The notes: generated by a model from the letters alone, not told the origin. A DNA stretch of 64,000 bases from Lateolabrax maculatus (GCA_031216445.1 CM062216.1:10195001-10259000), one strand, 5' to 3'. Counted from the first letter of the stretch, positions 44,175-57,880 are shown. Translations and numbers: made by a program.

Positions 44175-46352
44175 ATGGCGGATGCACAAGTACGTTCGGG
44201 AAAACGGCGTGGTGAATTTAAATCGATATTTTTACCTTTTAATGAACACATTTATCGGATCATTTTAAACATGGGCCTTAATATGCTCCTTATACGCGCC
44301 CCTGGGCCATTTAAAACCACATTCAGGCTTTTATATCTGGCGTTTGTTGTCGCCGTTGTGCACACCCTCGTGTAACGTTAAACTAGCCCGAATGCTAACT
44401 CGGTTAGCTCAGCCTGTTAGCAGTTAACCCTCTTCATTACCAGCGCCTTACTTTTTGTATTCTACTACATGAAACGATTCACATCAAAACCACCCACAAT
44501 AATCTTTCTAATGTGTCATTTATACTAAGGGCGATGTTGGCAGTCATAAGAGGAAGCTGGTCTTAAAGTTGCTGGCGCGGCCGGGCGGTGTAACGTGAAC
44601 GGGTCTTTCCGGTGCAGGAGAGTGTGTACGGTGAAGTTAACGTGGTTTCTTGTTCCACAGACCGAGCGGGCTTATCAGAAACAGCCCACCATCTTCCAGA
44701 ACAAGAAGCGTGTTCTGGTCGCAGATGGTGGCAAGGAGGTCAAGGAGAAGCTCCCCCGCTACCACAAGAGTGTGGGACTAGGCTTCAAAACCCCGAGAGA
44801 GGTACTTTTTAACTTGCCACTACATTATCCAAACTAGAGCTGTTGAGTTCTTTGTTAGCTGCAAATGATGTTTTTCTCACGATGGTCTTCCAAGCCTACA
44901 TGGCGCTGACGATACTGCCTTTTGGCAATACTGATGCAGTCAGGAGTTATAATATGACCTGTTCATAGCTAAGGAATATGTATAGAGTGGATGACACTAA
45001 CTGTTCCTGTTCTTGTTTTCACCAGGCTATTGATGGCACTTACATTGACAAGAAATGCCCCTTCACCGGAAATGTCTCCATCCGTGGCCGTATCCTCTCT
45101 GGTCAGTTGGTCAATCCATAAACTTTGTCATTTAATCATAACTCTGCTGCAATACTAATAACTGTACCCACAGTGACTTATCAATACACAAAACTACTAT
45201 GGTGGTGATTCTGTGTATGATTATCTTTAAAGACCAGGCAGTGGATGGTGGATCCATATTGTGTTTAGTGTACAGTTAGAGACTTCAAGTCTTAAGAAAT
45301 GGTTTAATTCCAGTACTATTTACTCGCATGTCCACCCTGGTACTTTGATACAGATGCGGGTGAAGCAAAACAAGCCAGAGCCAGTGTCTTTACCGGCTAA
45401 CTTACCACAAACCCTATATTGACTTAACCTTTGCTTGTCACTGTCCTACAAATGATGTTTTTCTCACGATGGTCTTCCAAGCCCTCTGGGTTCTGACGAT
45501 ACTGCCTAATGGCAACACTGATGTAGTAAAGTGACAATCTTATGATTATCTTTTTTGACAAATGTGATTTGAATGTTCATTGCAATGTTCATAGCTCTTC
45601 AGCATGACTGAAGTTTTAAATTCTGTTTGTGTGGTCTGCAGGCGTGGTGACCAAAATGAAGATGCAGAGGACCATCGTTATCAGACGTGACTACCTGCAT
45701 TACATCCGCAAGTACAACCGTTTTGAGAAGAGGCACAAGAACATCTCGGTCCACCTGTCACCTTGCTTCAGGTACTTAACCGGTCACATGCTATTAACTC
45801 AGGGTTCCGACAGTCGACACAAATGTAATGGTCACAAATTGTTTTGGTTTCCAAGCTTGGAAAGTTCTCTGTAAATTTATATACGTCTGGAAAATTGTGC
45901 AGTAATTTGTTACCCAAAATTCATATTGGGCTTATATCTGAAAGTATACATACTTTTTTTTTTTTTAAAGAACAATGTTGTATTACAGGTCTGTCTAAAT
46001 GTCAGTTCATGTGATATGACCTTGCCAAAATCATAATTTGCTGCAAATGATGTTTTCTCACGATGGTCTTCCAAGCTCAAGAAGCTCTGACGAGACTGCC
46101 TTTGGCAAACACTGATGCAGTTTAGCTTTACACCTTCTCAGACAGCTAAATCTTTAACAGCTTGGTGTTGGACACAGGTACTCCAACCACCTGTTAACAT
46201 TGGTCTCTGTTGTTGTGTTTTTCTGCAGAGACGTCTCAGTTGGAGACATTGTGACCGTCGGAGAGTGCCGACCACTCAGCAAAACCGTGAGGTTCAACGT
46301 CCTCAAAGTGACAAAGGCTGCTGGAGCCAAGAAGCAGTTCCAGAAGTTTTAG
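44175..46352 (+). CDS. rps11: rps11, 40S ribosomal protein S11 (uS17), complete, 5 exons
   Basis: uS17 is a primary-binding protein of the small ribosomal subunit. Exons: 44175-44189, 44661-44801, 45026-45101, 45642-45771, 46229-46352; all GT/AG. The product starts MADAQTERAYQKQPTIFQ and ends AAGAKKQFQKF, 161 residues. Recognisable segments are KVGLGFKT-like KSVGLGFKTPRE, CPFTGNVSIRGRILSG, RRDYLHYIRKYNRFEKRHKN and GECRPLSKTVRFNVLK, the uS17 OB-fold signature. The first exon carries only five codons, typical of ribosomal protein genes, and the ATG overlaps a YY1 motif (AAGATGGCGG). Introns 2, 3 and 4 each host a SNORD35-type snoRNA. Head-to-head with bax. Confidence 0.98.
44859..44940 (+). ncRNA. 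snord35: SNORD35-type C/D box snoRNA, copy 1 (rps11 intron 2)
   Basis: C box ATGATGT at 44864-44870, conserved guide CTCACGATGGTCT, and D box CTGA near 44931 with closing stem CTGCA/TGCAG outside the boxes. The guide is complementary (one G-U) to the conserved 28S segment AGACCGUCGUGAG that U35 methylates. Human SNORD35B lies in an RPS11 intron, supporting the identification. Confidence 0.9.
45446..45527 (+). ncRNA. snord35: SNORD35-type C/D box snoRNA, copy 2 (rps11 intron 3)
   Basis: Same C box, guide CTCACGATGGTCT and D box CTGA. The closing stem is CTACA/TGTAG, a compensatory change from the CTGCA/TGCAG of the other copies. The middle loop differs (ccctctgggtt). Confidence 0.88.
46041..46121 (+). 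ncRNA. snord35: SNORD35-type C/D box snoRNA, copy 3 (rps11 intron 4)
   Basis: C box ATGATGT, invariant guide CTCACGATGGTCT, D box CTGA and closing stem CTGCA/TGCAG. It is about 110 nt upstream of the exon 5 acceptor, near the spacing usual for intronic C/D snoRNAs. Confidence 0.88.
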
Positions 46353-46400
46353 GTGACTGTGATCAGGATGGCTGCTGTTTGCTGACTTGTCTCACTGTCA

Positions 46401-46406
46401 AATAAA
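46401..46406 (+). terminator. Poly(A) signal of rps11
   Basis: AATAAA 49 nt after the stop codon, giving the very short 3' UTR typical of ribosomal protein mRNAs. Confidence 0.85.
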
Positions 46407-49400
46407 GAAAACATTGTTTAAATGGTCTTCTGCTCTGTCTTATCACCCTCTGGATTTGGCACTAAACAATACATGCACACAATCTGTTTTTTTTTCCTGT
46501 TTTTACTGTTAAGTGTATTTAGTCTTTTGCTTGTTCATATAACACTGCGTATTCCAAGTTGATGTGTTTACAATGTTATAGATGGTCTCATCCATGAAAT
46601 AGAGGGAAATTAATCTCTATTATATTTAAGCAATTAAAGTGATAAACTTGGTATAAAATTGCTTGGGGCACTTTATCAAGGTGGTGCTGATCATATGGGG
46701 TACTTAAATTATGTAAATATTTAAATGTAATGCTGCATGTTAAGTTTAACAGTAAACCGACAACAGAAGCTGCATCTACATTCTCCTCTGGGTAGTGGTT
46801 CAAAGTTTACTGGGAAACTTGGAAAGTAAACTCCTATAGGATACTCAAGGATCTCCAGTCCAGTTTGAAGCAAAATGACAATAGTGATGTGGAAGCTAGG
46901 CTGAATTTGACTGTTTTTGAACTGCCACCTGTCAGCATCATAGCAGTTGCCAGGCCCTACCACTAAACACAATTACCAAATTTGTCTAAGCATGAGCAGT
47001 ATGAAGATGCATGAGTGTTGGATGAAGTGATGCCCAGAATTTGCTAGTAAAGACAAAAAGGTCTCATTTCACCTTTTTGCAATGCTAAATAATTGTTTTT
47101 ATGTTATTAACACCACCAATTTAGGATATGACATTGGATGTGAATATTTTTTTCAGATTAAACCATTGGAGACGTGACTAGTAAATGGGTGTTACCATGG
47201 TGAAGTTAGTTTTAAGGTGGATATTTGATAGACATTCACTCCAGACCCACTCCTTTTTTAGTGTAAACTGGTGTTGACAGCAGGAGGACAGTTCATCATC
47301 AAAATGAAGAGAACTGCAGGCGATAATGTTTAGTTGCCTTGATGTGAAGTTTTCAAGTAAGTCGGGGGCCCCAAAAAATAGCTATCCTTACACCAGGCAG
47401 AACCACCGGCCCTGTGACTTAAGAAATTATTCCAAAAAAGGAGGATCAGAAACCAGTCACATCAGTTTAGGGCAGGACCTGAACTTGTGTGTTAGGTCAG
47501 CAGGGGATTGTGCACAAAGGTTATTATACACACACACATATATATAGATATATTTTAAATCATAATTTTCACTAATATTATCAAGTCAGCATTGAAATAA
47601 CATTGCTTTATGTCAATTAAACAGTAATTTACTGATGGACCCTAAATCAGCCTGCAGCACTTAAGCACAAAGGCTGGAAGGTGAGCTGCCATCCTACTGC
47701 AGCCAACTCCGGAGGAAGAAGACGCTGCTGGGTCCGGAGTGAAGACTACCAGAGACATAAAGAAAACAATATTTATGACATGATAAAGTTAATACTCGTA
47801 CAATATAAGGTAGAAAATGTGTGACATTTACATTGACATGGTATTCGGCACCATGCTCATTCACATCAGTGTGAGCAACAGACACATGTTGACAGAACCT
47901 TTGAAATCTTCAAATACATGATCATATATGTAGAGGTGACATATGGAGGTGACTGCAGTGTGCAGTAAAATGAGAGAACCAGAGGTACATACAGTATAGG
48001 ACACAGCATTTAGTTTAGTGTTCTTTCAAGCCATCAATATGCCTGTGCACAGCAGCGCCCCCCGATGTTTCACAAGTTCACATGTTTTTTCCTTAAAAAG
48101 AAAGAAGTGTCCAGCAGATGGTGACAGATGACTGATTGATGTTTGTAAGCAGTCAAGACTCGAATCCATCGTCCATAATGAAGCAGTAGAGGAGTTACTT
48201 TGTGTATTTATTAAACCTTTTGAACTCAAAGTAAAAGCCACTCAGGCAAACGTCTGCACTGATACTTAAGATGGACATCATGCAAAATGTTACTAGTATT
48301 TCTAATCTCTACATTATTCTATCCTGTGTAATGCATGTGTAAATTATTTAATTCTATTACTTAATGTATGTACTGGCAATGCTGGCTTTGTGATAGAGCT
48401 GCTCATTTACAATAGTAATGAATCAGAAAGTAAGTAATTACATTCCTGGATTTCCTAATAAAGAATAAAGTATCCAATCAACTAACTAACTTTCCAATTG
48501 GGAGCATGATTGTGTAAATCAATGTGAGAATTAACCTGTGAGTTTGGATGATTAGACCCAATTTGTTCCCCCAAAATCCTTTTCCTTGTCTGGTTTTCCT
48601 TTTAGTTATGTGAGAGTAAGTAAGAAGTGCAGGATTTTACAGTATTAATACAACTATGAATATGGTGTATTGTATGTTGTACATGATTCAACAGCTGAGT
48701 TATCTTCACTTTGAACATGATCCTCACGTTCTATTTTATATCAGTAGCAGCAACTTTAAGGTCATTTGAATGTCCTCCGTCTGCGAGACACGGTGGTCAG
48801 CGCAACCAGAGGACCAATCCCTGTTATCCGAGGGTTTCAGCATCATTCTGCGGCCGAAAGAAGACGTGACCTCCTTCCTTTGTTCAGTCACAGCCGTGAT
48901 GTTGCCCAATAGACGCATGCAAATACATACGCTCAACAAGCATGGAACTACGTGTATTCATGTCCTGTCTGCATCAGCTGAGTCATTTGCATATGTCCTT
49001 ATTTCAGCTCGAGGAGATGACAGATTCTCTGTGTGGGAATACAAACCCCCACCTCTCCATCCTCCACTCAGCCTGGCCGTCTGTCTGCTGAGTGCCACGG
49101 CAAAAGCATCACCATTAACATAATGACGCTGTAGATGTTTTTTTTCCCCCAATGCTGCAGTGAATGTGGACCATATGGTGATGACGTGAGGAGGAGAAAG
49201 TGGTTAATGTGAGCTCAGCCGTGTGAGTGGTTCCATCATTTAATGATTAGCAGGGTAAGCAGCCACCATCGGAAAGTTTGTTTTGAAATAACCAAACATT
49301 TTCCTCAATTACAGTTTTCACTTATGTTTTTGTTGTACTGACAACAATCCCAGCTCTCCGCAAAATGCTACAATATTTGCCTAAACAGCAGTGTCTAACC

Positions 49401-51089
49401 ACAGATTGTCCTCTCTCCTACTGGGGCTTTCCCAGCCCCTTCTCTCCATAGGCGCAGACACTACAGGAGGGTGGGAGGGCCTCAGGATGTTCTCTGAATA
49501 ACAGGCCCTCTCAAGAGCAGACACCCCAGGGAGCAAGACTGCCGAGCAGGCCACCCAGCCCACATGAGTACATACATGCTCTTACAGAGTGTTTGTTTGA
49601 GGGCAGAGGTCTGATCCCTCAAAAAGTCTGAGCAACCATAATAAACCCAAGCTGACAGTGTTAAACTGTGATGAATATATGCTGTTAGAGAGGCATGTTA
49701 GTATAGCTGCTGGTTATCTACTGGTTTCTGTGTCTCTTTTTTGTTAATCAAGATAGGAAAGTCAAGATAAGAGCATTTGAACCAATTAAGCTGAATAAAC
49801 TAGTTTGTGGTCTTGATACAATTGAACATGGGATATAATCTTTTCACCATCTACACATATAATTTATATCACAGGCAAAGGGTTGTGGTACAAAAGTATG
49901 TAAGTGCTTAATTTTCCAGGCAATAAAACAAATGTTTGGCTTCAGTAAATTTTAACTGTTGTGACACAGTGGCATTGTTACACACTATCTTGCAAGCCAC
50001 AGGATTTCTTTATACTAGTAATGATGCTTTGATTTTTTTCCATCTCAATTAAATCACCTGCCGGAAAGATTCTTGGTTTAATTGCATGTTACTAAAGAAT
50101 ATATAGATTGGTCTTCTGATATAAAGGATGAGGAAATACATTTCTTGCTTTTGTCCAAAGTTTATTGCTGGATTTGTTCAAACAGCGACTTCCTCCCTCA
50201 CATCTTGAAAGACGAACCTGTGTAATTCTCCAGGTGGTGATGTGAGTTTCAGTGATGGAGAAGCCAGTCTCTTCCCGTCTCATGGTTCTGCTCAATAACT
50301 CTCAGTTTTCCATTTGGAGGCATCCACCAAAGGTAAACAGTGTGGACTGAGATTAAGTGCTCAATCCGTCAACGGCCGACGACCCACTCCGGCCAGCAAG
50401 GTCAGAGATGGCCCTCTGTGTACACCAAACAAATCTAGTCTGTAAAGAGAGAGTAAAAAAATGCTGAAACCAGATTTTCTCTAGAAACTCTGGATGGACG
50501 TCTCTCTTCTGCCTGTGGCAGCAGACACACGGCCCTTTGAACTGTCTCGCTCCACATTCCTCCACATTGGCAACATGTTTACCCAGTGTCATGGAGCATA
50601 CTCACAGTCGTGCTTACTTGTGTATCTAATGGCAGGGATGTTAGCTCAGAGGGTCAGCCCAATGAGCGTAATGGCCACTATCAAAACAGAGGCCTTCTGG
50701 TGGCCCGGCAGGAGGTTAGGGCAGGAGGGGGGTCGTATAGTCCCATGCTGGACCCTTGTTCTGGGTGATTTGGAGGCAGCATCCAAACTGTTTTCCAGCA
50801 GAACGGCAGCAGTGGACCTGATGGGCTGAACAGATGGAGGGCATGTTATATGCAGAGGACCCTGAGCTGTAACAGATAAAGCCCTTCATCCTCTGGTCTG
50901 TTCTGTCAACACTGAACCACGGGCCTCACCTTAGGCTGTGCATGATACAGAAGAAGGTTTTTGAAGGTGTATTTTGAGGCTTACATATTTAACATGTATG
51001 TGCATTATTTCTTTTTTTTTATCTTTCTCTCACTGTATATTGACTAATGGTCTGGAATAAAATGAATAGACTGATCTACTGTGGTGGAC

Positions 51090-51540
51090 TGTCAGAACTA
51101 GTAAAAGTAGCAATACCACAGTGTAGATATACTCTTACAAGTACAAGTCATTCATACAGAATTTGACTTGAGTAAAAGTACAAGTATTAGCATCAACATA
51201 TACTTAAAGTACCAAGAGTGTTACTTATTATGAGGAATGGCCCATTTGTGTAAGCATAATTTTAATGTTGCAGCTGGTAAAGATGGGGCTAATTTCAACT
51301 ATACTTTATATAGTGCTGGGTAGCTTAATTTATTATGATACATGTTCATTCATGTGTTGATTATATTTTGTATTAATAATTAGAATCTTCAAAGTGTCTA
51401 GTAACTAAAGCTGTCAAATAAAATGTGGCATTGCCTCTTAAATGTGGTGGATTAGAATTAAAAAGTATCATAAAATAGAATTATTCAAGTACAGGTATCT
51501 AAAATATGCACTTAAGTAAATGTGTTCTGGTGCTTTCCAC
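51090..51540 (+). repeat. Dispersed teleost repeat family A, copy 2
   Basis: 'actagtaaaagtagcaatac', 'cttgagtaaaagtacaagta', 'tgttgcagctggtaaagatg', 'gggctaatttcaactatact', 'gtgctgggtagctta', 'aactaaagctgtcaaataaa', and the end 'cacttaagtaaatgtgttct'. The most complete of the copies; the ends look like inverted 'acttaagta' motifs. Confidence 0.8.
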
Positions 51541-54500
51541 CACAACTGACTGATTCATTATTTAACAGACACAGTATTAGTGTAAATGTGTGGCATTCAT
51601 TGAGTATAAATAATGGGCAGTTTATACGATTTAAGTAGCACAAACTGTTGAGAATATATCGTTCTAACAGATCCCTGCTGTGATTGGATATTTTTGGTGT
51701 CATGAAAAATGCATTACTTTTGTAAATAATAAGTCACCATCAGCAGCCCTTAAGACCTGCCAATGTACAGTTCTTTGTACAATCCATTCAATATGGATAT
51801 GGAATATCCAAAACAGCTGGATAAAGGTCAAATGTGACCGCACAATCAATCTTTAATACTTTTTGAGGTGCACTCTTATGCCACAGACTTTATTCTTGCT
51901 ATTTTTTTTAATGCAATATAATATGCAACTATTAAACCCATCACTACCCAGCATCTCACTGCTGGGGTGTACAACAGGACCACTATGGGCTCTACTTAGG
52001 GTCAGAGCAGGGTCACTCTAAACATCTGGACATGTCATCAGTCCTCCAGATCTGCACAAAGACAGCCAATGTTCTTGCACCAAAGATAGACTGTCTGACA
52101 ACATCCTATCAAAAAAATATGCGGCATTACATTCAGTTGCAAACAAAAAATCATGTGTATGGGCTGCGAACTGTACTTACTCTTATTAGATGTGTTGTGG
52201 TATGTGGCCTACTGTCGGGGGGTTTAGTGTTGGGATTTTCTATAAGTCAGTGAAAGTAGATATGGTGGATAATGAGCATGTCAAGATCTATTACTTTCAG
52301 GTTAGAGGTTCTGGTCACAGTTTTCAGTGTCTGATATCCGAACAGCACCGTGTGCTTCTTAACTGATTTTAAGTGATTTAACAGATGTGGCTGCTGCTCT
52401 TCACTCTCACACACCTTTTATCTCAGACTGCAGACATGTGCCCCCGATAATGTGTCTGCCAGTGCTTACTGAAAACACTGGTTATTTATAGCTGGTTTTT
52501 AATTTACATGTGAGTGAAAGTGATCTGAAGGGTAATGTTTGGAACCTGCTGGGTGATTCCTGCAGAGCTCCATATCCAGGAATATCGATTACAACACCTT
52601 GATTGATTGTTGCTCACCTGGCCTGCGTGGTAAGCCGAGAGCCTTGCGACACATCCTAGATTTGCACGACGGCTCCTAATTCAATATTCTCATGTTCGGC
52701 CGTGCTTATGCCTGCCCGTCAGACAGACTGCATGTCTGGCATGTGTGAGTGCGGTGGGCATCTCCAATTTTACACCACGCCGTCGGATCAAAGTGGGGGC
52801 TGGCGCTGGCAGGTCACAGGACGGGGTGTTTCCGTGCAGCAGCGCTCTTGGGTCATGTGCGAACCATCGAGCATAGCTGTCATCAGAGCATCCCTGGGGT
52901 GTACTCTCGCTGACTGATGGCCTCACACTGCAGCCCCGAAACCTACAATCCAGGAGACAGGCAGGCTCTGGACTGCATATCTAATGTGTTTTCAGTACTT
53001 CATGGATGATGCCAGGTGACCTGGGCCTGCAGACATATATACACAGACATGCTGTGTTAGCAGAACTGGAGATTTTAAAGCACAACAGATGAACCAGATA
53101 ACAATAAAGAATAACTACACAAATACCAGAAGTTTCAGTCCTTTGTTTGCAAGATTTTCTTGCATTCTTCGAGCTTGTGTTTGAGACTGTAACAAAGGAA
53201 CTGTAAAGTGTAACACTTCTCTCTATAAAAGGAAACAGGAGAAACTCAAAGCAACGCCCCACAGCAACAGTTTGTGCTGCCATTGAACGGCTCCTCTCCA
53301 GCAGGAGGAATTCACCCTGGCAGATGGCGGGGCCGAGGCCCCCGAGGCCCCAGGCAATGCTACACCCTGGGACCCGGATACCTAATCGTGCCCTGTTGAG
53401 CCTCTCACCTGCTGCTCCGCCGCTCACAATGTTATCTCATCTCCCTGACCTATTGTGGCTCCCAGCGTTGATAATAACAGTTGAGAGACCGACGCAGCGC
53501 CGGAGCAGAGGCTCACTCTCCCGGGAGAGAGGCAGGATCATGGGAAACCTCAGAGTAATCGATCTCTCCATTTTGCCTCCTCTGGTGGATCTCATGTCTT
53601 ACCACGACCTGCAGACAGCTACTGTGTTGTTTGTGATTTTCAGTGCTGCAATTCTTAGAGTTTTAATAAATTGGGTGTGGTCGGTCACTTTACCTCTTTT
53701 CCCTTATACATTGCAGTGAATGTAAAGAGGAAGTAACTTTGGCAGCTTTTGTGTATCAGCCCCTGGGCTTAAGAGGAAATATTTCTCTCAGACAGCAGAA
53801 CAAAGCAGTGTAATGACACAAATATCAACCATCAAAAATTACATTTAATTAGTTTTTTATGTTCTCTGGTGTTATTTCTTTAAAGTGTTATTTCACAGCG
53901 GGGGAACATTTACACTCTTTCACCCTGCTTCTCCATATGAGTTCATAAACTGTCAGACCATAAATTTGCTGCCCCGGGTAACCACAGTTGGTTGGATTTG
54001 GAAACCCAGTTCTCGCAACCTACTTAACCCAACCACAGTGTTGTGGAGAATCTTGTTGTTGTTGTCATCTTTCTTCTTCCTCTCCACTGTTTTAATTTTC
54101 ACTTAGTCATTTTCCCTGAGAAAACACCATCCAGTTCCTGTGTGACCTCGGTTCCCACCATCTCTGTCAGATATCGTCACAGCGGCCCAGTTCTCTCTGA
54201 GCTCTGCTGGATCATTAATTAGACTTTTCATTGCTTTATCCTGAATGTGTAGCTCTTCATCAGGCCGTATAACAGATTACAGTCATGAAAATGACCTGCC
54301 TTGCCAAAAATAACAAAAATGCCTTTGTGAACAGGGATCATCCATTTTGTAAAGCTATCAAAGGTCTTACCAGCAATTCTGTTGTTCAACATGTCCTCAG
54401 AGAATCACTCCTAACACCTGCTTTAGTGCACATTGAAGTTAAAATACTTGCTTGTTAACAAAGCAAGTCAAATATGCTTTGACTTGAACACTGTTCACCA

Positions 54501-54671
54501 TCACTGCAAATAGTGCTGTTTTCTTTCTCTTTTCTTGTCGTGCTTACTCTGTGTTATTCTGTTTTGAAAATGATAAATGATCAAATATGAGACAGATTAC
54601 TTGTAAAGATGAATAACATAATCGGTTAGTTAGGCCAAGTACACCACTACTACTATATGTAAAACATTATT

Positions 54672-55010
54672 CCTCAGCTTAAAGGGGTACTCATGAGAAT
54701 TGGTATTGCACCTCTATAAAGTTGGGGATTTAACGAGAGATTTTAAAAGGATGATCAAAATTGAAGCAACAGAGGCCAAGATATCCTGACATTCACTTGT
54801 CTAGCGGGTCAAGTGCCAAAAACACTGGAGCCTACATTTCCCATAATGCAATAGTGTTTTTCATTAGCTCCTTTTTGCCTCACAAATGCCCTCTTCTATT
54901 AGCCATATGAGACACTATACAACTGTTTTCACAAGCCGAGAAGTGCTTTTTTGTGAATAGTAAACTGAACTTCGTGTGTAGAAAGCAGTGAAGTGCCCCT
55001 TTTGAGAATT
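54672..55010 (+). repeat. Dispersed teleost repeat family D
   Basis: 'aaaggggtactcatgagaat', 'aaagttggggatttaacgag', 'aggatgatcaaaattgaagc', 'caacagaggccaagatatcc', 'tcccataatgcaa', 'cttcgtgtgtagaaagcagt'. I recall this series as a widespread fish repeat; no coding capacity. Confidence 0.55.
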
Positions 55011-57589
55011 ACATAAAAAGCCGTACATATGAAGACCGAACAATGTGCGGACAATCAGGTCTGCACATATAGCACACAGCACACACTGTGTGTTCACACA
55101 TACAGAGTGTCCGGACAATGTCCAAATAATGTTTGAAAGGGGTTAAACGTTTAGTTGTTGGTGGCAAACTGATTCTTTGGTGGAGTATGCTGCTGTCTCT
55201 ACTGGTGTGCTATATATGTGATACAATGTAGAGGCTACGTATCATACTTGTAGTCTCACAACCCTAAATGAGGATGTATTTCAAACCCTGTTGTGCCTGT
55301 GTGCTGCAAACATAAAGGGAAGGAAGTGAAGGGAGTTTCACAATGATCTGTTTCATTACCAGTTTCTATATAAAGAGAAAAAAAAGAGTATCTTCTTGCC
55401 TCGGTAAATTGCAGCTGAAGAGGGAACAAAGGAGATCAAATGGAAAGAGCACACCCAATCACTGTCTGTGCGACTTAAACTGTGCTCCCTTTGTGGCCAT
55501 ACAATCAATATGTAACCAATAGAAAGGAGTTCTTTACAGGTCAGACAATGCAAAGACAAATAGTGTGTTTGGTTCTCACATAAGATACATACAGATATGA
55601 CCTCAGTAAAGGTCACTTTACTGTTAACTTTTTCACGTCAAGAAAGATATGAGTAAATCTCACACAGTTTCACATCATGACAGATGTTTGGTTTCAGTGT
55701 ATGAACTTTGTGGTACAGGAAATCTGGAAGATATTTATGCCTTTGCAGCTTGGCAGAACAACACACTCTAAATCAAATGTATTTATGTTACATGTAATGT
55801 AAAAAATCTGTCTACAATTATGAGATTATGTATATTTTTCAGTTTGAACAAGGCTCAAACGGCTTGATTAAATTCAGAAACAAAGATGTCAATGAATCCT
55901 GCAACTTGTTGATGAAAGTTGTTGATGTAGACTGGTCTATTAGATAAATAACATTTGTGATTTCTGTTTTGGAGGTATTTTTCCTATTGAGAGAGACATT
56001 AAGGGTGATTTGAAGTCACAGATTTCCATCAGAAGTCTGAATACAAGAACTTGAGAAGATTTATCTAAATGGCGTCTTTGTGTGAAAAATGAAAATGGAG
56101 ACTTCCACTCATACAAAGGTTTATGACCTCCATGTCCTCAGTGGAAGTTATGGCCCTGGCTGACATGCCTTTTCTACAGGCAAAACAAATTTTGGAGCAG
56201 GACCCCCTCCCTGAAAAACAGAGGGGAGAGTTTCACTGCAAGAGAAGCCAAAGTGACACAGCTGATAACCTTGTACCATTGTGTGCCTGGCTGCCAGAAC
56301 ATCTCTGTTTCACTGCCGTGTGTAAAACATGATGGAGATAACAGCAAATCCCAAACATTCTCCAAAAGAAAAAACAAATCCTACATTTTTCCCCCACTAA
56401 AGCAAACAGCAAATCTCCTTATCTTAAGATAGATTGCATGTGTAAGACCACCACAATTCAAAGAGAGGAAATTCAGATGTTTCGTATGCCTCTGGGGACA
56501 AAATGGCATTTTGTAACTTTTATGAAAATATACTTTGTTAAAAGCGAGAGAAGGCTGATATGTGTGTTTATTTATACACTTAATACAGCCTAAAATCATG
56601 CCAGTTTTAGAAAATCCTAATGGCCTATTAACTGCATTATAAACCAGTTCATCAGTCGTATACAGGCTAAATCCAGCAATACAATGTTACACTGTTATTC
56701 TGCTGCTTTGACTCGTTCCAATGTGACATACTTTTTTTATTTGTTATACACAAAGCAAGCATTGACCAAATTTGGCATCTCTCAACAAACAGAAACCATC
56801 GTGATCACATAGTTTGTGACGCAGGGGGCCAGGGGACACTGGGAAATTGTTTTTTTTTTTTTTATTACGCTGTTGTTTTGAAGGTTACTTTTTGTAATTT
56901 TTGTCTTAGACTTTTAGTGACTTAATTCAGATTTCAGAAAGTTTCAGCATGCACTCTGGAGCTGAACAACTGTCCAAACTCAGAGAATCAGTGTATCGTT
57001 GCAGTAATGACAATACATTGCCTCAACACACTCATGTGACAACACTGAAGTAACAGAAGAGGATTCCCTTTCATCAAACCCATCTCTGTGGTTTATCCAA
57101 GAGACACATCCTGCGCTCCATCAATAACAACAGAATCAATTTGTTTGCTTTTCACTTATCATGTGGAAAAAAGTGACTCATTTAATGACACACACATAGA
57201 AAGGAAATACAATCAAAGCTGCTCTACATCCTAGCGAGGTGGCCCCAACATAAACAGAGATCTGTGGAGCAGGGGTAAACTTCCTTTGCTTGCACTGGTG
57301 CACACACTTCCTGAGGGGATTGAGCGATGTATCAGATTGAACCCCCCAATCCCCATAAAATGTTTCACTCCTCTGGCAAATGAGCCAGCCAGGCCAATTC
57401 AAGCCACATGATGATCTATCTTGTCTCCATGTTCTCATATAACTGTATGTAAAAACCAAAATAGATGTTTAATCGGTGCAAAGCATCCTAAAATAAATAG
57501 TGAATGTGTTCGGAAATTTCAGCTTTTCATTAAAAAGTATTTTGTTCCAGATAGCCAGTAATCTCACACTACTTTGTACCAGACTGAAA

Positions 57590-57880
57590 TATCTTGACAA
57601 CTATCAGATGGATTGCCATGAAATTTGCTACAGATATTCAAAGTCCCCAGAGGATACTCTCTAATGAGTTTGATGATCTTCTGACATCTCCTGTAGCGCT
57701 AGCAACAGGTCAAAATGTTCTCCTATTGGAGACATTCATGGTCCCAAGAGAATCATTTGTATGAATTAATAATTTCAAAATATAAAATAAAATGTAATAA
57801 TTTGAGCAGCATGTCATTCATTTTGTCCAATACTTTGTTTTATGATCAAATACCTGCAAACTTTTTATATATCTCCGATA
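57590..57880 (+). repeat. Dispersed teleost repeat family C, copy 2
   Basis: 'atcttgacaactatcagatg', 'gattgccatgaaatttgcta', 'cagatattcaaagtcccca', 'aacaggtcaaaatgtt', then 'ttgtccaatactttgtttta' and 'tgatcaaatacctgcaaact'. Better preserved than the 39.2 kb copy. Confidence 0.65.

Noticed and set aside
48770..49123. 117-codon plus-strand frame
   Set aside because: No recognisable domain, no splice or conservation evidence, and an overlapping antisense frame of similar quality.
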